This document shows positions 1-12,838 of a stretch of 64,000 nucleotides of DNA, piece after piece. Numbering within the stretch: position 1 is the first letter of the stretch; the number at the start of each line of letters is the position of its first letter. The notes beneath the pieces are model-generated. The model did not search any database, was not told the DNA's origin, and saw only the letters and a program-made list of their open reading frames with translations. Both the position numbers and the translations under genes were made by a program. Source of the DNA: Chrysomallon squamiferum (taxonomy: Eukaryota > Mollusca > Gastropoda > Neomphalida > Peltospiridae). Where the stretch lies: positions 32,513,938-32,577,937 of the forward strand of contig CM022670.1 of the NCBI GenBank assembly GCA_012295275.1, written 5' to 3'.

Positions 1-1114
1 GACAAATCTTCATTAGTGTCTTGTTGATGTATTATTTATGTACTTACAAATAGAAAAGCCATCAAGCAGAAGTTTGTGTTTAAAAGACTGTTTATGGTTG
101 AGACTGAAGAAATATATTCTGAATGAAAAAATGTGATAATTATTTTGTAAATAAATGATTAAAATAATGCAAATCTCTTTTTAAAGGAATTTGTGATGAG
201 ATGTATTTTAAAATATTTTGAATGTTAATATTATTCAGATTAGATGTTATGAATGAATGGATCTAGAAACAATTTCTTCCTTTTTTAATCTACATCTTTC
301 TTTCTTTCTCTCTTTCACTAAAACTTTCTCTTATTCTTTCACTCTTTCATTTTCTTTCTCCATGTTCATATGCATTTTAGTCCAGTTTCTGTTCATACCT
401 TTTTCTACCTATGCCTGAAACACATCAGAAGATCCTTTAAAAGTTTGCATTATTTAAAAATGCCTTTTATAATACATAGATACATACATACAAACACACA
501 ATTTTGTTATTATATATCTATAATACATTCTTCTCTATACTGTAATACTACAGTTTCTGATAATAAAATCATTGTCATTCCTAAAAAAAATAATCAATTT
601 TAAACAATTGAATCATTTTCAGCAACATACATCTTTAACAAATGATATTTATCAATATCATCTTTCTCTACTGTTTTTGTTATTTCATACAAATGATTTT
701 TTTTTTTTTAAAGTTGCAAAAATTCACATCATAACACGAAGTTCATTTTTCACAATATATTTTTTCCCAGTAGATTCATTTTTCTGTATATAGTGTTAAT
801 GACCCTATTTAATATTTAATGTATTCATCCTCACTCAGTACACTGGTATCTGTGTAGTGCTACATAAGATGTGCGACTGAAGAAATCTGGTGAGAAGAAA
901 ACATCCGCTGTAGAAATGTTGAGAGATGTTTTGTTGTTGTTTCTATTGAATTTTTGTATTGCTTAAGAAATTTATCTCCAGTTGTAATTTTGTTACTTGA
1001 GAAATATGGATTTTTTTCTGTATAATTTGTTGTTTTGTCTATCCACTTTTTTATTATTTTTTTTTTTTATGTTGTTAAATTATTTTTGTAATATTTCATA
1101 TTTATTTTTGTGGT

Positions 1115-1115
<1 letters not shown>
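1..1115. other. AT-rich stretch with nothing recognisable
   Basis: Diffuse AT-rich sequence with short pyrimidine runs (about 290-350). The short open frames here are rich in F, L, I, K and N, as expected from base composition, and show no splice-site context. I see no gene or element. Confidence 0.6.
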
Positions 1116-1153
<38 letters not shown>

Positions 1154-1159
1154 TTTATT

Positions 1160-1192
<33 letters not shown>

Positions 1193-1193
1193 T
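1116..1193. repeat. Poly-T followed by TTTA and TTA microsatellites
   Basis: A run of about 31 T (1116-1146) passes directly into a TTTA array and then an ATT array. In this orientation it could be the reverse complement of a retroposon poly-A tail plus tail-derived microsatellite, but I see no retroposon body next to it. Confidence 0.9.
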
Positions 1194-1955
1194 TGTATGT
1201 GTATGTGTATATATGAATGTATGTTGATTTAGAAGAAAGCGCTCATCAGAAGTTCTTTTTTATAATTTAATTGTATAAACGTGAGACTATATCATGTTAC
1301 TTTTAACATGAGCAATGTGTTAGGATTTATTAAGCAACTGACAGGTGTTGTGTTTCAGCCTGTTTTATGTGTATTGTCAGAGCTTTTACTACAATCTCAG
1401 GCTACTAAACCAAATTCTCTACATATGTTTTTACCTGCAGAGGAACAAAAAATAACCTGACACCAAATATTAGGTATAAAGCTTAGGAATAAGACATCTG
1501 GTATTATTTGGCATTTACTCATACCGAATTCCTATGGCATCAAGCTAGAATGCAGGAAACTAGGCTAAACTTTTTATGTCTTCTTGAGATCTTCATTTTT
1601 AAAATGTATTGCCTAATACTTAACATGTCTTTGACAGTGAAATTGTCCCTGTGAAAGTGCAGCAGTTAAATTGATCCACTGTTAAAACTTCAAAGTGAAT
1701 TAAATAACAAGGTATGAATAAATAATCTGTGTTGTGTAATAGCAATCCTTGTGCTTGATGGATGATATCTTGAGTTTTCAGAAAATCTTTAAAAACATAC
1801 GACATTACCATCATTATTCTAAGCTGGGTGTTTTATATAAATAATACAAAATATTCTATCTTATATTGAAGGTAAACAGTTTGTTGATCCATACAGTGTG
1901 TTTAACAAAGCAGTTAATTAAGTGTTTTGTTTTCAGTTTCATTTTCCTCATCTAC
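1194..1955. other. AT-rich stretch with nothing recognisable
   Basis: Ordinary AT-rich sequence without repeats, exon signatures or compositional islands that I can support. Confidence 0.5.
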
Positions 1956-1964
1956 ATAAAACTG

Positions 1965-2510
1965 ATGTTCTGGTATGCAAACAGGATGTAACATATGCTA
2001 CCTGTGTTCATACATGCTAGAATACAAATTTCTGTGACCACAGAAAGTGTAAAACAAGTTACTCATGTTTTTAACAAAAGTTATCTGTGACCATAAAAGC
2101 TGTAACACAAGTTAACGCTCTCCTAGAACACAAGTTACCTATGTTCTTACAAGCTAGAAAACAAATTTATCTGACCATACAAAGTGTAAAACAAGTTAAA
2201 TATGTTCTTACAAGCTAGAACAAAAGCTATCTATGACTATACAAGGTTTAACACAAGTTATCCATCTTCTTGTAAGTGAGAAGATAAATTACTGCAGCCA
2301 TACAATTGTGATGTTACAAGCTAGAAAACAAATTACTATGACCATAGAAACTGTAACTTAAGTTAACTCAACTTATCTGTGTTCATATGAGCAGTAACGC
2401 AAGTTACCTGTGTTCTTATAAGTTAGAATGCAAATAACCCATGTTCTTACAAGTTGGAATACAAGCTATATGTGACCATGCAACCTGCAATACAACTTAT
2501 CAATGCCCTT
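1965..2510. repeat. Degenerate tandem array, unit about 60 bp built from two half-modules
   Basis: Two related half-modules alternate across about 550 bp. One is of the type GTTCTTACAAGCTAGAA plus ACAAATTATCT. The other is of the type GACCATACAAAGTGTAA plus ACAAGTTA. The clearest adjacent copies start at 2143 and 2204 (61 bp apart). Others are diverged by substitutions and small indels, and roughly eight full units can be traced. No coding capacity is seen. Confidence 0.8.
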
Positions 2511-2539
2511 TACCTACCACAAGTAAACTATTTTCACAG

Positions 2540-3155
2540 TAAATGAATTGGTTCGCTTTTACTACATAACAGTTTTTCTTCTGAACACTAAAATGTGAGA
2601 TGAAATCTTTGGTTGATGGTTTTGTCATCAGCAAATCATCATGGTACGGCTGTGCCTGGAATGATTAGCTGTTTTCCTTTGATTTTTACATCCCAGAAAC
2701 AGTTAGTGAAGAATTCCCATCTCACCTGACATTCTGTTCTGATTTATCATGATGGCAGGTTTTGTATCTTTTGTGAACTTTGACTGCAATGAACAACATA
2801 TTTATCATTTTTCTTGGCATCATTTGTTTTAGTGACCTTGAAATGATTTTCTTTTGTTGCCTTAATGTGGCTTTGTTTCTCCATTATCTTTTTTCTTTAT
2901 TTATTCTTTGCTCTGTCTCCTCTGTACCTCTCTATCTTCAACTCTCTTTCTCTATCTTTCTCTGTTTTTTTCCTCTTTTTCTCCTTCTCTACATCTCTTT
3001 TCCTTTCTATTTAAAAAAAGAACATTATTTATTTTCCTATTTCTTTCTTTTCACACTGATAAACAACTAGCAATTTTGTATATCTGTATCTATATATATC
3101 TATCTGTCTCTCTACATATACACACATAACTGTCTTTGATAATCTAAGCTGGATT
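2540..3155. other. Mixed stretch; slightly more complex block at 2590-2770, then pyrimidine-rich DNA
   Basis: 2590-2770 is less repetitive than its surroundings and contains homeodomain-like words such as ATGATTAGC, but it is not distinctive enough to call regulatory. 2880-3060 is pyrimidine-rich (TTTCTCT-type) and yields chance F/L/S-rich open frames. Confidence 0.35.
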
Positions 3156-3159
3156 TGGA

Positions 3160-3485
3160 AATAGTGCTCTGAGGATTATTACTGATCCTCTAACCACTAA
3201 AGGAGCCTTAGTTATAAGTGTCTTGAGAATCCTCTGACTGAGAAAACCCTGCACTCTAACCAGTAAAGGAGCAAGGACTATAATTGGAAAAAACCAGTGA
3301 GTGTACACTGAGAAGTATTGATCCTGAAACTTATCAAGCCTGAGGCCTCTAACCTATCAAGCCTGACACCTCTATCCACTAAAGGAGCACTGGCTGTAAT
3401 GGGAAATAATCCAAAGAGTGTACATTGAGAAGTATTGATCCTGTTACTTATCAGGCCTGCACTCAAACCCCTGAACTATACATCC
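3160..3485 (-). repeat. Cluster of tRNA-derived SINE fragments, minus orientation, internally duplicated
   Basis: The reverse complement contains repeated segments of the form CTCCTTTAGTGGTTAGAG. This resembles a pol III A box (TRGYNNARNGG) in a tRNA D arm. About 30 bases further on comes AGGATCAATAC/CCT, resembling a degenerate B box (GGTTCRANNCC). The unit with body words TAATGGGAAATAATCC and GTGTACATTGAGAAGTATTGATCCTG occurs twice (around 3280-3335 and 3395-3450), and A-box-like remnants occur around 3185-3207, 3255-3275 and 3370-3390. Octopus and squid are known to carry tRNA-derived SINEs, but I cannot assign a named family. Confidence 0.6.
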
Positions 3486-4800
3486 CACCCCTCTGTTGTG
3501 AGAAATAAACTGAATGCATTGCAGATATTGATTAGTCTCATGTTTCAACTGTCGATATCCTGACACACTTAGAACATTTATGCAAATCACACACCAACTG
3601 ACATACTTGCAATGAGAGAAAAAAAATGGTTTCAGGTGTCCAGAAGAAAAAAAACCATGGAGAAATTCATATGCTCAAGTTTGGTGAAATTCTTTTTTTT
3701 TTTTTTAATTTACTACCCACTCACTCATTTGTTGCAAATATTTATCAGCATGTTTTCATTGACTGAGGGAAACAGCATTTGCTTGGATCAGATCAATTCT
3801 TTAGCCAGTTCTTACAAGTGCTATAAAGAGAACCAAATTTTCTTTCCCTTACTGAACAGTTTACTGGAAATTCATTAAGTGGCAGTTGGAATGATTTGTT
3901 TTTATTTTATTTTAATTTTACAACGGCTGTCACATGCAGTCATGTTGTTACATGGTTTCACTCAAGCTTATGTTATAATTAACTGACTTGAGGACTAATA
4001 TTTGAATAATACTTTCTTTTTATACTTTAGTTTAAATCTCAAAAAAAAGAAAAAAAGTGTAAGAAAAAAATAATAGAATCGAAAAGTGAACAAAAAAGAG
4101 AAAAAAAAAGAAGAAATAGACTATAATTGAACAGTTAATGTTATGCTAATCAAATTGTTATTTAATATTTATAAACCTTGTATTTGTCATGTCAGTATTG
4201 TTGTAGGTTGTAGTTGTTTGGTTTTTTCTTCTTTGAGAAAGAAGATTACTGCAGGGTTAAGACATTTTTATCTTGTATGTGACATTAACCAGAGATTAAA
4301 AAGAAAATCAAAAGTGAAATCTCCAAACAGAGGTGGAAAAATAATTTTTCTAAAGTAAAACGTATAAGCAGTGAATGTATCTAAACTGTAAATCCTAAAA
4401 CTTGTATTCAGCAAAGAAAAAGCTCAGTTTAATAAAATAAAAATTATTTTTATTTGTCAAGGAATTTAATACTTGTAAAATGAAATAGAAGAATTCCACA
4501 TGTTTATGCAGTGACTTGAAAGAGCAACAGTTTTGAACTGAAATTGAAATTCTCTGTGTGTATGCTGTGAAGGAAAAACAATACAAATGGAATCATACAG
4601 AAATTCTATATTTACATGCTGTGAAGAAAATTTCACACTGGTTTATCAAAAATTGAAAATGTACATATAAATATATACATAGTAAAACACATTTAAAAAA
4701 TACATCTATTATTTACATTCAGTGAACGGAAAATTTGGACACTAATGTACAAAGCTTCATATACAATTTGTTCATTATTTGAGATTAATAATTCTGCATG
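3486..4800. other. AT-rich stretch with A-rich and T-rich tracts
   Basis: Contains poly-T (about 3693-3706) and purine-rich A/G runs (4020-4130). The open frames (3612-3878 and 4143-4358) start at random positions, have AT-driven composition and lack splice context, so I do not call them genes. Confidence 0.5.
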
Positions 4801-5225
4801 TAATTAGTACGAGGTGTATTGTTCTATCATTGTGTTTGCCACCTGTGGAAAGGTTGATGCACTTTTACCATTCTTTGTTATGACACTGTGCCGGGCAGAT
4901 GATCGCAAATACTTGGGAACTCAGTAGAGCAACAGGACTTTTTCATCAGGTGCTTTGTGGATCCACAGACACAATGAGATTACCCAGCGCTGCCATGCAA
5001 GTCGGGATTAAGCTGTAGCTATGTTGTCTTGTTAGGCCTCGCAGTGTGTGATGGAATACACCAGCAGAGACTGTGAGATCACCGGCATGCATTAAACACA
5101 TTACCATCACTTGGCACAATTGTTCAAGTTTTTCCACAGTCTTCTTCTTACTGATGGACATAGTACAATGTTGTCACTGACGGTGCCAGTTCCACCTCAA
5201 GCACAACGTCGTCGACATTCATGGA
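4800..5225 (-). other. GC-richer island with a 71-codon minus frame, identity unknown
   Basis: This block is clearly richer in G+C and CpG than its surroundings and contains no simple repeats. On the minus strand an ATG at 5161 opens 71 codons to a stop at about 4946; the product starts MSISKKKTVEKLEQL and ends NLIVSVDPQST. The same strand upstream has a short open stretch (around 5165-5225) in another frame, so frameshift decay is possible. The + strand edge at about 4808 reads TACGAGGTGTATTG, which resembles ends of some mariner-type elements, but no matching inverted terminal repeat is visible. It could be a decayed transposable element, a processed pseudogene fragment or an exon. I recognise no domain. 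Confidence 0.35.
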
Positions 5226-5334
5226 TTTGGTGAGAAAAAAAATCGTATTGTAAAAATATCTGTAATAGAATAGCCAACAATCGAGAGCAGTTTTTACCTG
5301 CTGTCATTCACACTTCATTTAAAGTTTTAGTTGG

Positions 5335-5812
5335 TAATAATACAGAATTAATTGTGCTATATTTTATATTATTGTTGAATTTAGGAGTTATAATCTATAG
5401 TAATATTGAATTTATGTTTGTCATAATCTGTAGTAATATTTAAATTAAGTGTTATAATCGATAGAATATTGAATTTTAGTGTATTATACTCTATAATAAT
5501 ATAGAATTTAAATTTGTTTTAATTTATAATAATATTGAACTTAAATATGTTTTAATCTGTATTAATATTTAAATTAAGTGTTATAACCTACAGAAATATT
5601 GAATTTAAATATATTATAATATATAATAAAATAAAAATAAAGTATGTTATAATCTGTAATATATTAAAATTAAATGAGTTATAGTTTATAATAATGTTGA
5701 ATTTAACTGTTGCACCGAAAAATATTGAAATTAAATAAGCTGCAGTTTGTAATAATACTGAATTAAATGACTTAATGTTTATAATAATAAACTTAATTTA
5801 AATATATTATCA
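5335..5812. repeat. Degenerate tandem array with about 32 bp period
   Basis: AT-only-looking sequence that is in fact periodic. The anchor word (A)TATTGAATTTAA or a close variant recurs near 5374, 5406, 5437, 5469, 5501, 5535, 5566 and 5599, alternating with TTATAATCTATAG-type words. About 12-14 diverged copies extend to 5812. Confidence 0.75.
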
Positions 5813-5926
5813 ATTGTAATAACATTAAGGAAATCAGAGCTACATTATTTCCAGATTTTGCATAATAATAATGAATTAAGCATGTTTTTTTTATGTATGT
5901 ATATATGGTGTTTTTGTTTGTGTACT

Positions 5927-5930
<4 letters not shown>

Positions 5931-6003
<73 letters not shown>
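5931..6003. repeat. (TG)n microsatellite
   Basis: About 36 uninterrupted TG units. It produces the spurious CVCV and HTHT open frames on the two strands. Confidence 0.98.
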
Positions 6004-6005
<2 letters not shown>

Positions 6006-8420
6006 ATGCATATCGGTATAAAAACCTTTTCTTTATGAGTTAGCCAGTTAATTCAAAATCAATTCCAAAACAACAGTTGTTGCTAGATATCAAATATACT
6101 GTGGTTAAAAACAGTTTAGATTGTTATTCATTTTGGAAAACCTGTTGTTTTCAAATAGTTAATAAATTTTTATGTGTGCATCCACAGAGACATATACACA
6201 TGCCATCACATTCACAGACACACTTGTGTGCTTATCCAGACATAATTTTAAATACATAAATACTTGTCAAACAAGTACACACACATGAACATAGAAAATA
6301 CACAGAGACATATGCATTCACTCATATAAAAAAACTTATGACACTTTTATTTGAAAAACAAAATATATGAACTTTTATTATGATTAAATATTATTGTACT
6401 TGAAAAAAATGAAACAGATAAAATATATATATATATATATATATTCTATGTCCAAAAAAGAAAAGAAAACAATGTGCAATTGCAGGAATTTGCCATCATG
6501 ATGCAATCAGTGTAATAACAGACTGTAAGTAGAGAATATTTATACTGCCAGAAGCTGATTATGCTAAAATAGAAAAAAATGATTTAATGATTTGTGTGTG
6601 TGAATTGTGTGTGTGTATATATAAAATACTTCTTCAAATTCATCAGTATATATTCTCCTGTCATTTTATGTATCTATATGTGTGGTATATGTATGTCTTT
6701 ATGTGTATGTATGCATGCATAAGTCAGTAGATGTGTGTTTATGTGCATCTCTGAGTGCACATGTGTGAATATATATATTACTGCATCAAGGAAAGCTGTT
6801 ACTTTGAGAAGGTGCTTATCACAATAATGTTAATCACCACAAATTGCAGAGGAACTGTAAACTTCATAATCAGACTCTGTTTAATAATTAACAGCTGTTT
6901 TCAAACAAGAGTATAAAACACATCTATTACTTTGAAATCTTTTAAAACTAAATTTCAGAACCTAAATCCTTTTTTTTTTATTTTTTTTTTTTTTTATTTT
7001 TATTTTATCAGGAAATGTTTTGTTTTTTGTTTCTTTGTCTTTTTTTAATTTTGTATTTATTTATTTATTTGTTTGTTTGTTTATTATTTCATTTTTATTA
7101 TTATTATTTGTTTTATTCAGCTGCAGTTCATTCTGTTTAATATTCTATGTTCAATAACACATTATTTATTTATGACAACTCTAAATGGAATTCTGAATTG
7201 AATGTTCTGTTATTTGAAATTTCACACAAAACATCAGGAATAAAAACAAAGCACTGAAACTGAGGTTAACTTTTTAAAGATAAATATTTCATGTTACTCA
7301 AAGTACATTAATATTTATTTTTTATTATGACAATAATCTCATAAATATAATATTTCACTGCATTTTTTCCTTTTCACCAAGTAAAGAAATAAATTCTAGA
7401 GCACAAAATAAAAGAGATAAATATTTCAGGTGTGTATTCCAAAATAATGTTAATAATCAGCTATATCAAAATTATTAATCAGATGCTTTTAAATCAAAAT
7501 GATTAATTTGGATTTTTATTAATACTCAGTAAAAAAACATCTGTTTTTAGATGTGATTTTCTTAAATGATATATAATTACATGTGTGGTTCATGATATCT
7601 GTAGATTGTATGGTGCTTGATAAACTTTTTAAGATAATTAATGTACAAATTATTTTGTTATGTAAGCATATGCAGGTTCTAGCAAAAACAATAAATAAAT
7701 ATAGAGTGCATGAGAAACACTATGAATATATAGAATATATAGCAACACATAAAAGCAACATCAACATGAACACAACAAATACTCAATCTTAGTAAAAACT
7801 TTTTACTGAATGTGTAATTGTGAATCTTAATAACTGGACATCAGATCAACAAATTCCAGTTTTGAATAATGATGACATGAGGTGAAAAATATGAATATTT
7901 ATTGTTTATTTGTTTGTTTATTCTGGATACCAACATTTTCAAACAAATATTTATAACATGTGAAAAAGATGGTGGGCAAGTTTAATGCAGTACTGATAGG
8001 ATTGGCCTTTAAACAGTCATTAGTTATTGTTTTCCCATAGAGCCTTGATTTCTTACATTGTCTATGTAGACAGCTCATTTCACAAACAGCCTGTCAATGG
8101 TATTATTCTTGAGTTACTCTTGGATATGCAGCTAAATCCTATAGCTTGGAAATAAGTAGATAACAATTGATAGAGTTTGACAAGTTAATGTAGTTACAAG
8201 AGAGAGACAAAAAATTAAAGATTGTGGAATGCAATTTGAAAATCTTCTTCAATCTTTCGCTAGTTTTATGAGCTCTAGATCCCAAATCCTGGTTCACTCT
8301 GAAAGTTTTCCCAAGTTTTTTATTATTTTCAATGTCCTAATGTATTTCCCACATAATGTGACTTGCAGAGTGTGTTTGTGTTATGAGTTATGGTCAAATT
8401 ACGTTATTCACTATTTTCTA
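6004..8420. other. AT-rich stretch with small simple repeats
   Basis: Holds a (TA) tract at about 6424-6444, TG/TA-rich sequence at 6590-6770, and T-rich and TTTA-rich sequence at 6968-7110. 7960-8200 is less repetitive and could hold a regulatory element, but has no distinctive grouping of motifs. No gene seen. Confidence 0.5.
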
Positions 8421-8424
8421 AAGA

Positions 8425-8935
8425 GTCATTGACATAAGAAACTCTTCTAGATTTTGTTAACAAGACTTAACAGAACTTCTTCTTATTATCAGTGGTAGTC
8501 AAACCAAAGTTGCTCCCTTTCTTGTAAGTGTCATTAACATAAGTGGAACAGCTTTTCTTAGGATGTATGTAACAAGACTTGAAGACAATGTAGATGTTGT
8601 CAGTGTTCATGAAACTAATGTTTTCTGGTTTTCTTAAGTGTCATTGAATTAAATGGAAAAAACTATGCAAGATTTTATTAGGATATATGTAATAAGACTT
8701 GAAGATGATGTTCATGTTATCAAAGACAGCCAAACTGGTGTATTCCCTTTCCATTACAAGTCATTGAATTAGCTGGAACAAACCATACTAGATTTTGTTA
8801 GGATAAATGTAACAAGACTTGAAGACAATATGCATGTTGTCAGTGGTAGCCAAACTAATGTCATTCCCTTTCTTTTAAGTGTCACTGACATAATTGGATA
8901 AAACTGTTCTAGATTTTATTAGTATGGAAGAAGTG
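8425..8935. repeat. Degenerate tandem array, unit 105-121 bp, about 4.5 copies
   Basis: The word AAGTGTCATTGACATAA or a variant starts units at about 8425, 8530, 8640, 8760 and 8881. Each unit then carries CTAGATTTTGTTAGGATATATG, TAACAAGACTTGAAGACAATG and TGTCAGTGGTAGCCAAACTAATG-type words, and ends with a TTCCCTTTCTT tract. The last copy is truncated after TAGATTTTATTAG. There is no consistent open frame, so it is not a coding repeat. Confidence 0.85.
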
Positions 8936-9825
8936 CTTGTATTCAGCAAAAAAGTAAGATAATGATGTATTGGGGCTGTCATGTTCAGAGTTTTTGTGTC
9001 AGTAATAATAATTTGTGTCAAATATATTAAGACATTTCTCTGACTTCTTTGACTGTAACAGCTTTTCATAGAGATTTTGTTTCTACCAGTACTACAGTAT
9101 ATGTGTATTGGATAAAAATAAAAATGATGCTTTTTGAAATACTATCTCTATTACAGTCTACAAGATGAAGCAAATTTATGGTTTATAGGTTGTCACCTTT
9201 TCTTCATTTAAAATAAATTTGATACAGAATGAGCAGTTAATGAACCAGTATGCATGTGTTATTGTAATTCATTTCCTTGTATGTCACACATACCTTTATT
9301 TAAACATTAATATAATAACATACATCAAACAACCTTTTTTGTGTATGTCTTATGTGACGCAAACACATTTTTTCTTCACCTTGTCAGATATACACATTAG
9401 CAATAAGTGATGAATAAATTTCTAATCGATAAGAAAGATATATTTCTTAGTATTTATTCTTATCAAGTTTTTAAAAGCCTGTTCTTATCTGTCTTCGTAT
9501 TTCCTTCTTAAATGTATAATAAAGTAATACCCATTTATCTAGGAAATTTGTTATGAAAATTAAGTGTAAATACTGTCAAAAATAGATACTTGGCCACAGT
9601 TATCATGTTAATCTTCAACACACAGAAAAGACAGGTGTTAGGGATGTGCTTAATGCATGCTGTGGTTTAACTGTAACATGATGATAAAGATTACAACAAT
9701 ACGTCATCAAGTACAGATCTCTTTAAACATCATCATTATCAACAAATCAACACATCACTGTGAAATTCTTCACCTGCTGTTATGTGTTTGAAGATGGAAA
9801 TGTTAGGAAAGAAACTGGTTAGTAG
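8936..9825. other. AT-rich stretch with nothing recognisable
   Basis: Unremarkable AT-rich sequence; the short open frames lack coding character. Confidence 0.5.
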
Positions 9826-10270
9826 TAATGAAGGTGATGATGATAATGATGATTATTATTATTATAATGATATGATGATAATATTGATTATAATTATATT
9901 AATAAAAAATGGTAAAATATTTTTATTATTAATATCATTAATAATTAATGTTGTTATTGTTATTATTGTTATTAATGTTATAACATTTTAGTTACTTTTA
10001 TTATAATAATCATCAATATTATAATTACTTCTACTACTACTAATACTACTGTTATGACTTTTAATATTATTATTACTGATGTCATTATCACTATTATAAA
10101 TTATTTTTATTCTTATTAATATTATTATGAGCAATTTTCTCTTTTTATCAACAAAATATTTGATATTTTTATTTCATGATTATATATCTCAGTACAGTAT
10201 TAGACATTTAGATAAATATTAATAACAATAATGATAATAATGTTAAAAATAACAGTTAATCTGATATTAT
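9826..10270. repeat. Trinucleotide-rich low-complexity region (GAT, ATT, TAA type)
   Basis: Interleaved GATGAT, ATTATT, TATAAT and ACTACT runs over about 440 bp, with no long perfect array. The D/Y/N/I-rich open frame here is an artefact of the triplets. Confidence 0.8.
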
Positions 10271-12090
10271 AACAGAAATGGTAATTTTGTAATGTTTTAT
10301 TTCACAAACTCTATGATTATAATAAAAAATAATTTTTAAAAATGATGGCAGCTTTTTTAATATTTTAAGAGACAAACATGATCTGTGGCCTTTTTTGTTG
10401 TAATTATAGCAAATGTAACTCAGATTTTGCTTTGAATCATTCGTTTATAGAATGTTTACTAGAGATAGTTTAAATTTAAAAGGTAATATTTATTTATGGC
10501 ACACATCTATTCTTACAAACACTGAAAAAAAAACATTACTCAAGGCATTCACACTTTTAACACAAACATGACAGATCTATTAAGGAAACTTCTCAAATCT
10601 ATTACATAACAAACCATCAACTAAAAACCATTTAAAAAACAAGTGAACATTGTGTCAAAGCCATTTCTTATATTAATCTTTTCATTTTTTTATGATTATT
10701 ATTATTTTTTATATGTAGGTCTCTTTTCATGTTGGCCATTGTTTGACATAAACATTTAAAGCTGGAGTTTCTTGTTGAGAAATATTTGTGTGACTGAGAT
10801 GACATTTTGTATGAATGTTGAGGACTGCCAGAGGCTTGAGTCTTTTTCAGTGTCTTGATTAGATAGCCACAACAACACTTAACAGCAATTTTCAAATTTG
10901 TTATTTTTATTTTAGTATTTTATAACAAAAAAGCCCTTATCATCTTCAAGCCCCAAATTTCCCCAAAGTAGCCACTCCACATAATTATGATAAAAATAAT
11001 TGCTACTTGTAGCTTCAAGTCAACTTAATTGATATCAGGATTAAAAAGATGGTTGCATTTTGATTTTTGATAAATTTGATTTCTTTTTCTGAAGAGTCTG
11101 TTGAAATTGTAAAGATTTATTGATATCATTTATAAATATTTCACTTCATTCATTTTCTGTTCTTAATGGTTGTCAGTATTATAAAGTTTTTACTAAAGAA
11201 GGTTAAAGAAACTGTAGATAATTTATTATTGTTGTAATTATCAACTCATTTATGCCAAGAAATATATAAATAATTCAAAATTGTTATTGTGTTTTATCAA
11301 CATCATCAGTTTAGACACTTTGTCAATAATTACTCATTCTTGAGTATGAAATCAATGAGTGCAATTCTTATTAGCCTAATTAATTTATAGTTTATTTTCA
11401 ACATCAGTCATTCCTGTTTAAAACTATCAATATTTATACTGTGTTGGAGGATTTTTTAAAATTTATTATTTATATAGTATGATTCATTCACCTTCCCTTG
11501 TATCTTAATTAATATTTATATTGGAAAATTATTTTTATTTATTTGTTTTATGTACATCATAATCAATGAACCAAATTTTCTTCATTATACAGCCATTCAT
11601 ATTTATATTGGATCGAGGTATCATTTTATTTATTAATTTATTTACAATCACTCCATCTGAATACATACATGTTAATATTGAACTGAGAAACTGTTTTACA
11701 AACACACACACACACACATTTATATTATTGTGTGTGTATATTTATTTATTAAAGAAAATGACAAAACAGTAATTATTAGCTAGAGTAATTCCTCTGTGTA
11801 TTCTAATCAATAAGATAATAAATAAATTATTATTTACTGATTATGAAAATGAAGTATGGCTAGCACTTTCCACTCCAACAAAAAACCTCAGAAATAAACA
11901 AAATAAAAACAGCATTGTTTAATTTCTTATTGTTATGGACAACACAACAACACTGATATTAATGAATGTTTAACTTCTTTCTTTCTTTTGGCAACAGTAA
12001 CTTTAAACACTCAGTATTATCTTATTTTTATTGGTAAAACTGACAATGCACTTGTATGATGTATTCTACCTTATGTTTCATGAATATTAG
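10271..12090. other. AT-rich stretch; small CA/TG hairpin at 11701-11740
   Basis: The only local structure I note is a CA tract (about 11701-11720) followed, after an AT spacer, by a TG tract (about 11731-11739); these can pair as a hairpin. The frame at 10668-10895 (minus) has no supporting context. Confidence 0.5.
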
Positions 12091-12091
12091 T

Positions 12092-12182
12092 GAGGCATTA
12101 ACATTTTTCTGTTACTAATGTAGCATTAACATTTTTATGTTACTAATGTAGCATTCGTATTTTTCTGTTACTAATGTGGCCT
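12092..12182. repeat. Three-copy tandem repeat, unit about 30 bp
   Basis: The unit TGTAGCATTAACATTTTTCTG plus TTACTAA occurs three times with few differences; the last unit differs by CGTATT for TAACATT. Confidence 0.9.
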
Positions 12183-12838
12183 TTATGCCAGGTAACCAAA
12201 TGTTCACATTCACTGAACTCTTTTCATCCAAAACGAAAGATTAAAAAAAAAAAAAAAATGATTTGTTGTGAAAATCATCCATAAAGAGTTTTGTCATACT
12301 CCAGGGAATTCATTTCTGTGTTCATAATAGAACTTCTGCTCCTCTTTGTTCTAGAGAGTTCAATGTAGGTCACAGTCAACACAAACACAGTGTTTATCCA
12401 GCATGCTTTATTTTCCCAGTTAATTAATTTATGTACATTGGCATAATTATGAAAGAACGAAATTGAATGAAAAACATGAAAAGATATACAGTGTGATAAC
12501 ACAGTAGAAAGCATCATTAAAAAGGTAGTAATAACAATAATAATATAATACCACTAAATATAAGTAAAAATAATTATAAAGGGAACTGGTCTGATTAAAG
12601 ACTGCTAATTTTTGTAATTTTATTCTTCTTAGTATAGTTTACCAGAATATAAGTTATTTACATTTAATTCAGTTATGGTACTAAAATCCTCACAGATGGC
12701 TGAAACATTATTGCAGAAACTCCTCTCCATCACTTACATTTTTAGAAATGTTTATTTTCTCAACTCTTTGTATATAAGATCTGTTAGAATATAAAATTTA
12801 TTCTTCTTGCATTTTTCAATCCATTGTTGTCCAAAGAC

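Noticed and set aside
4800-5225. Complete mariner element
   Set aside because: Only one edge resembles a mariner terminus. No second inverted terminal repeat and no catalytic motifs are visible.
5793-6043. Frames with long HTHT and CVCV strings
   Set aside because: Direct translation of the (TG)n microsatellite.
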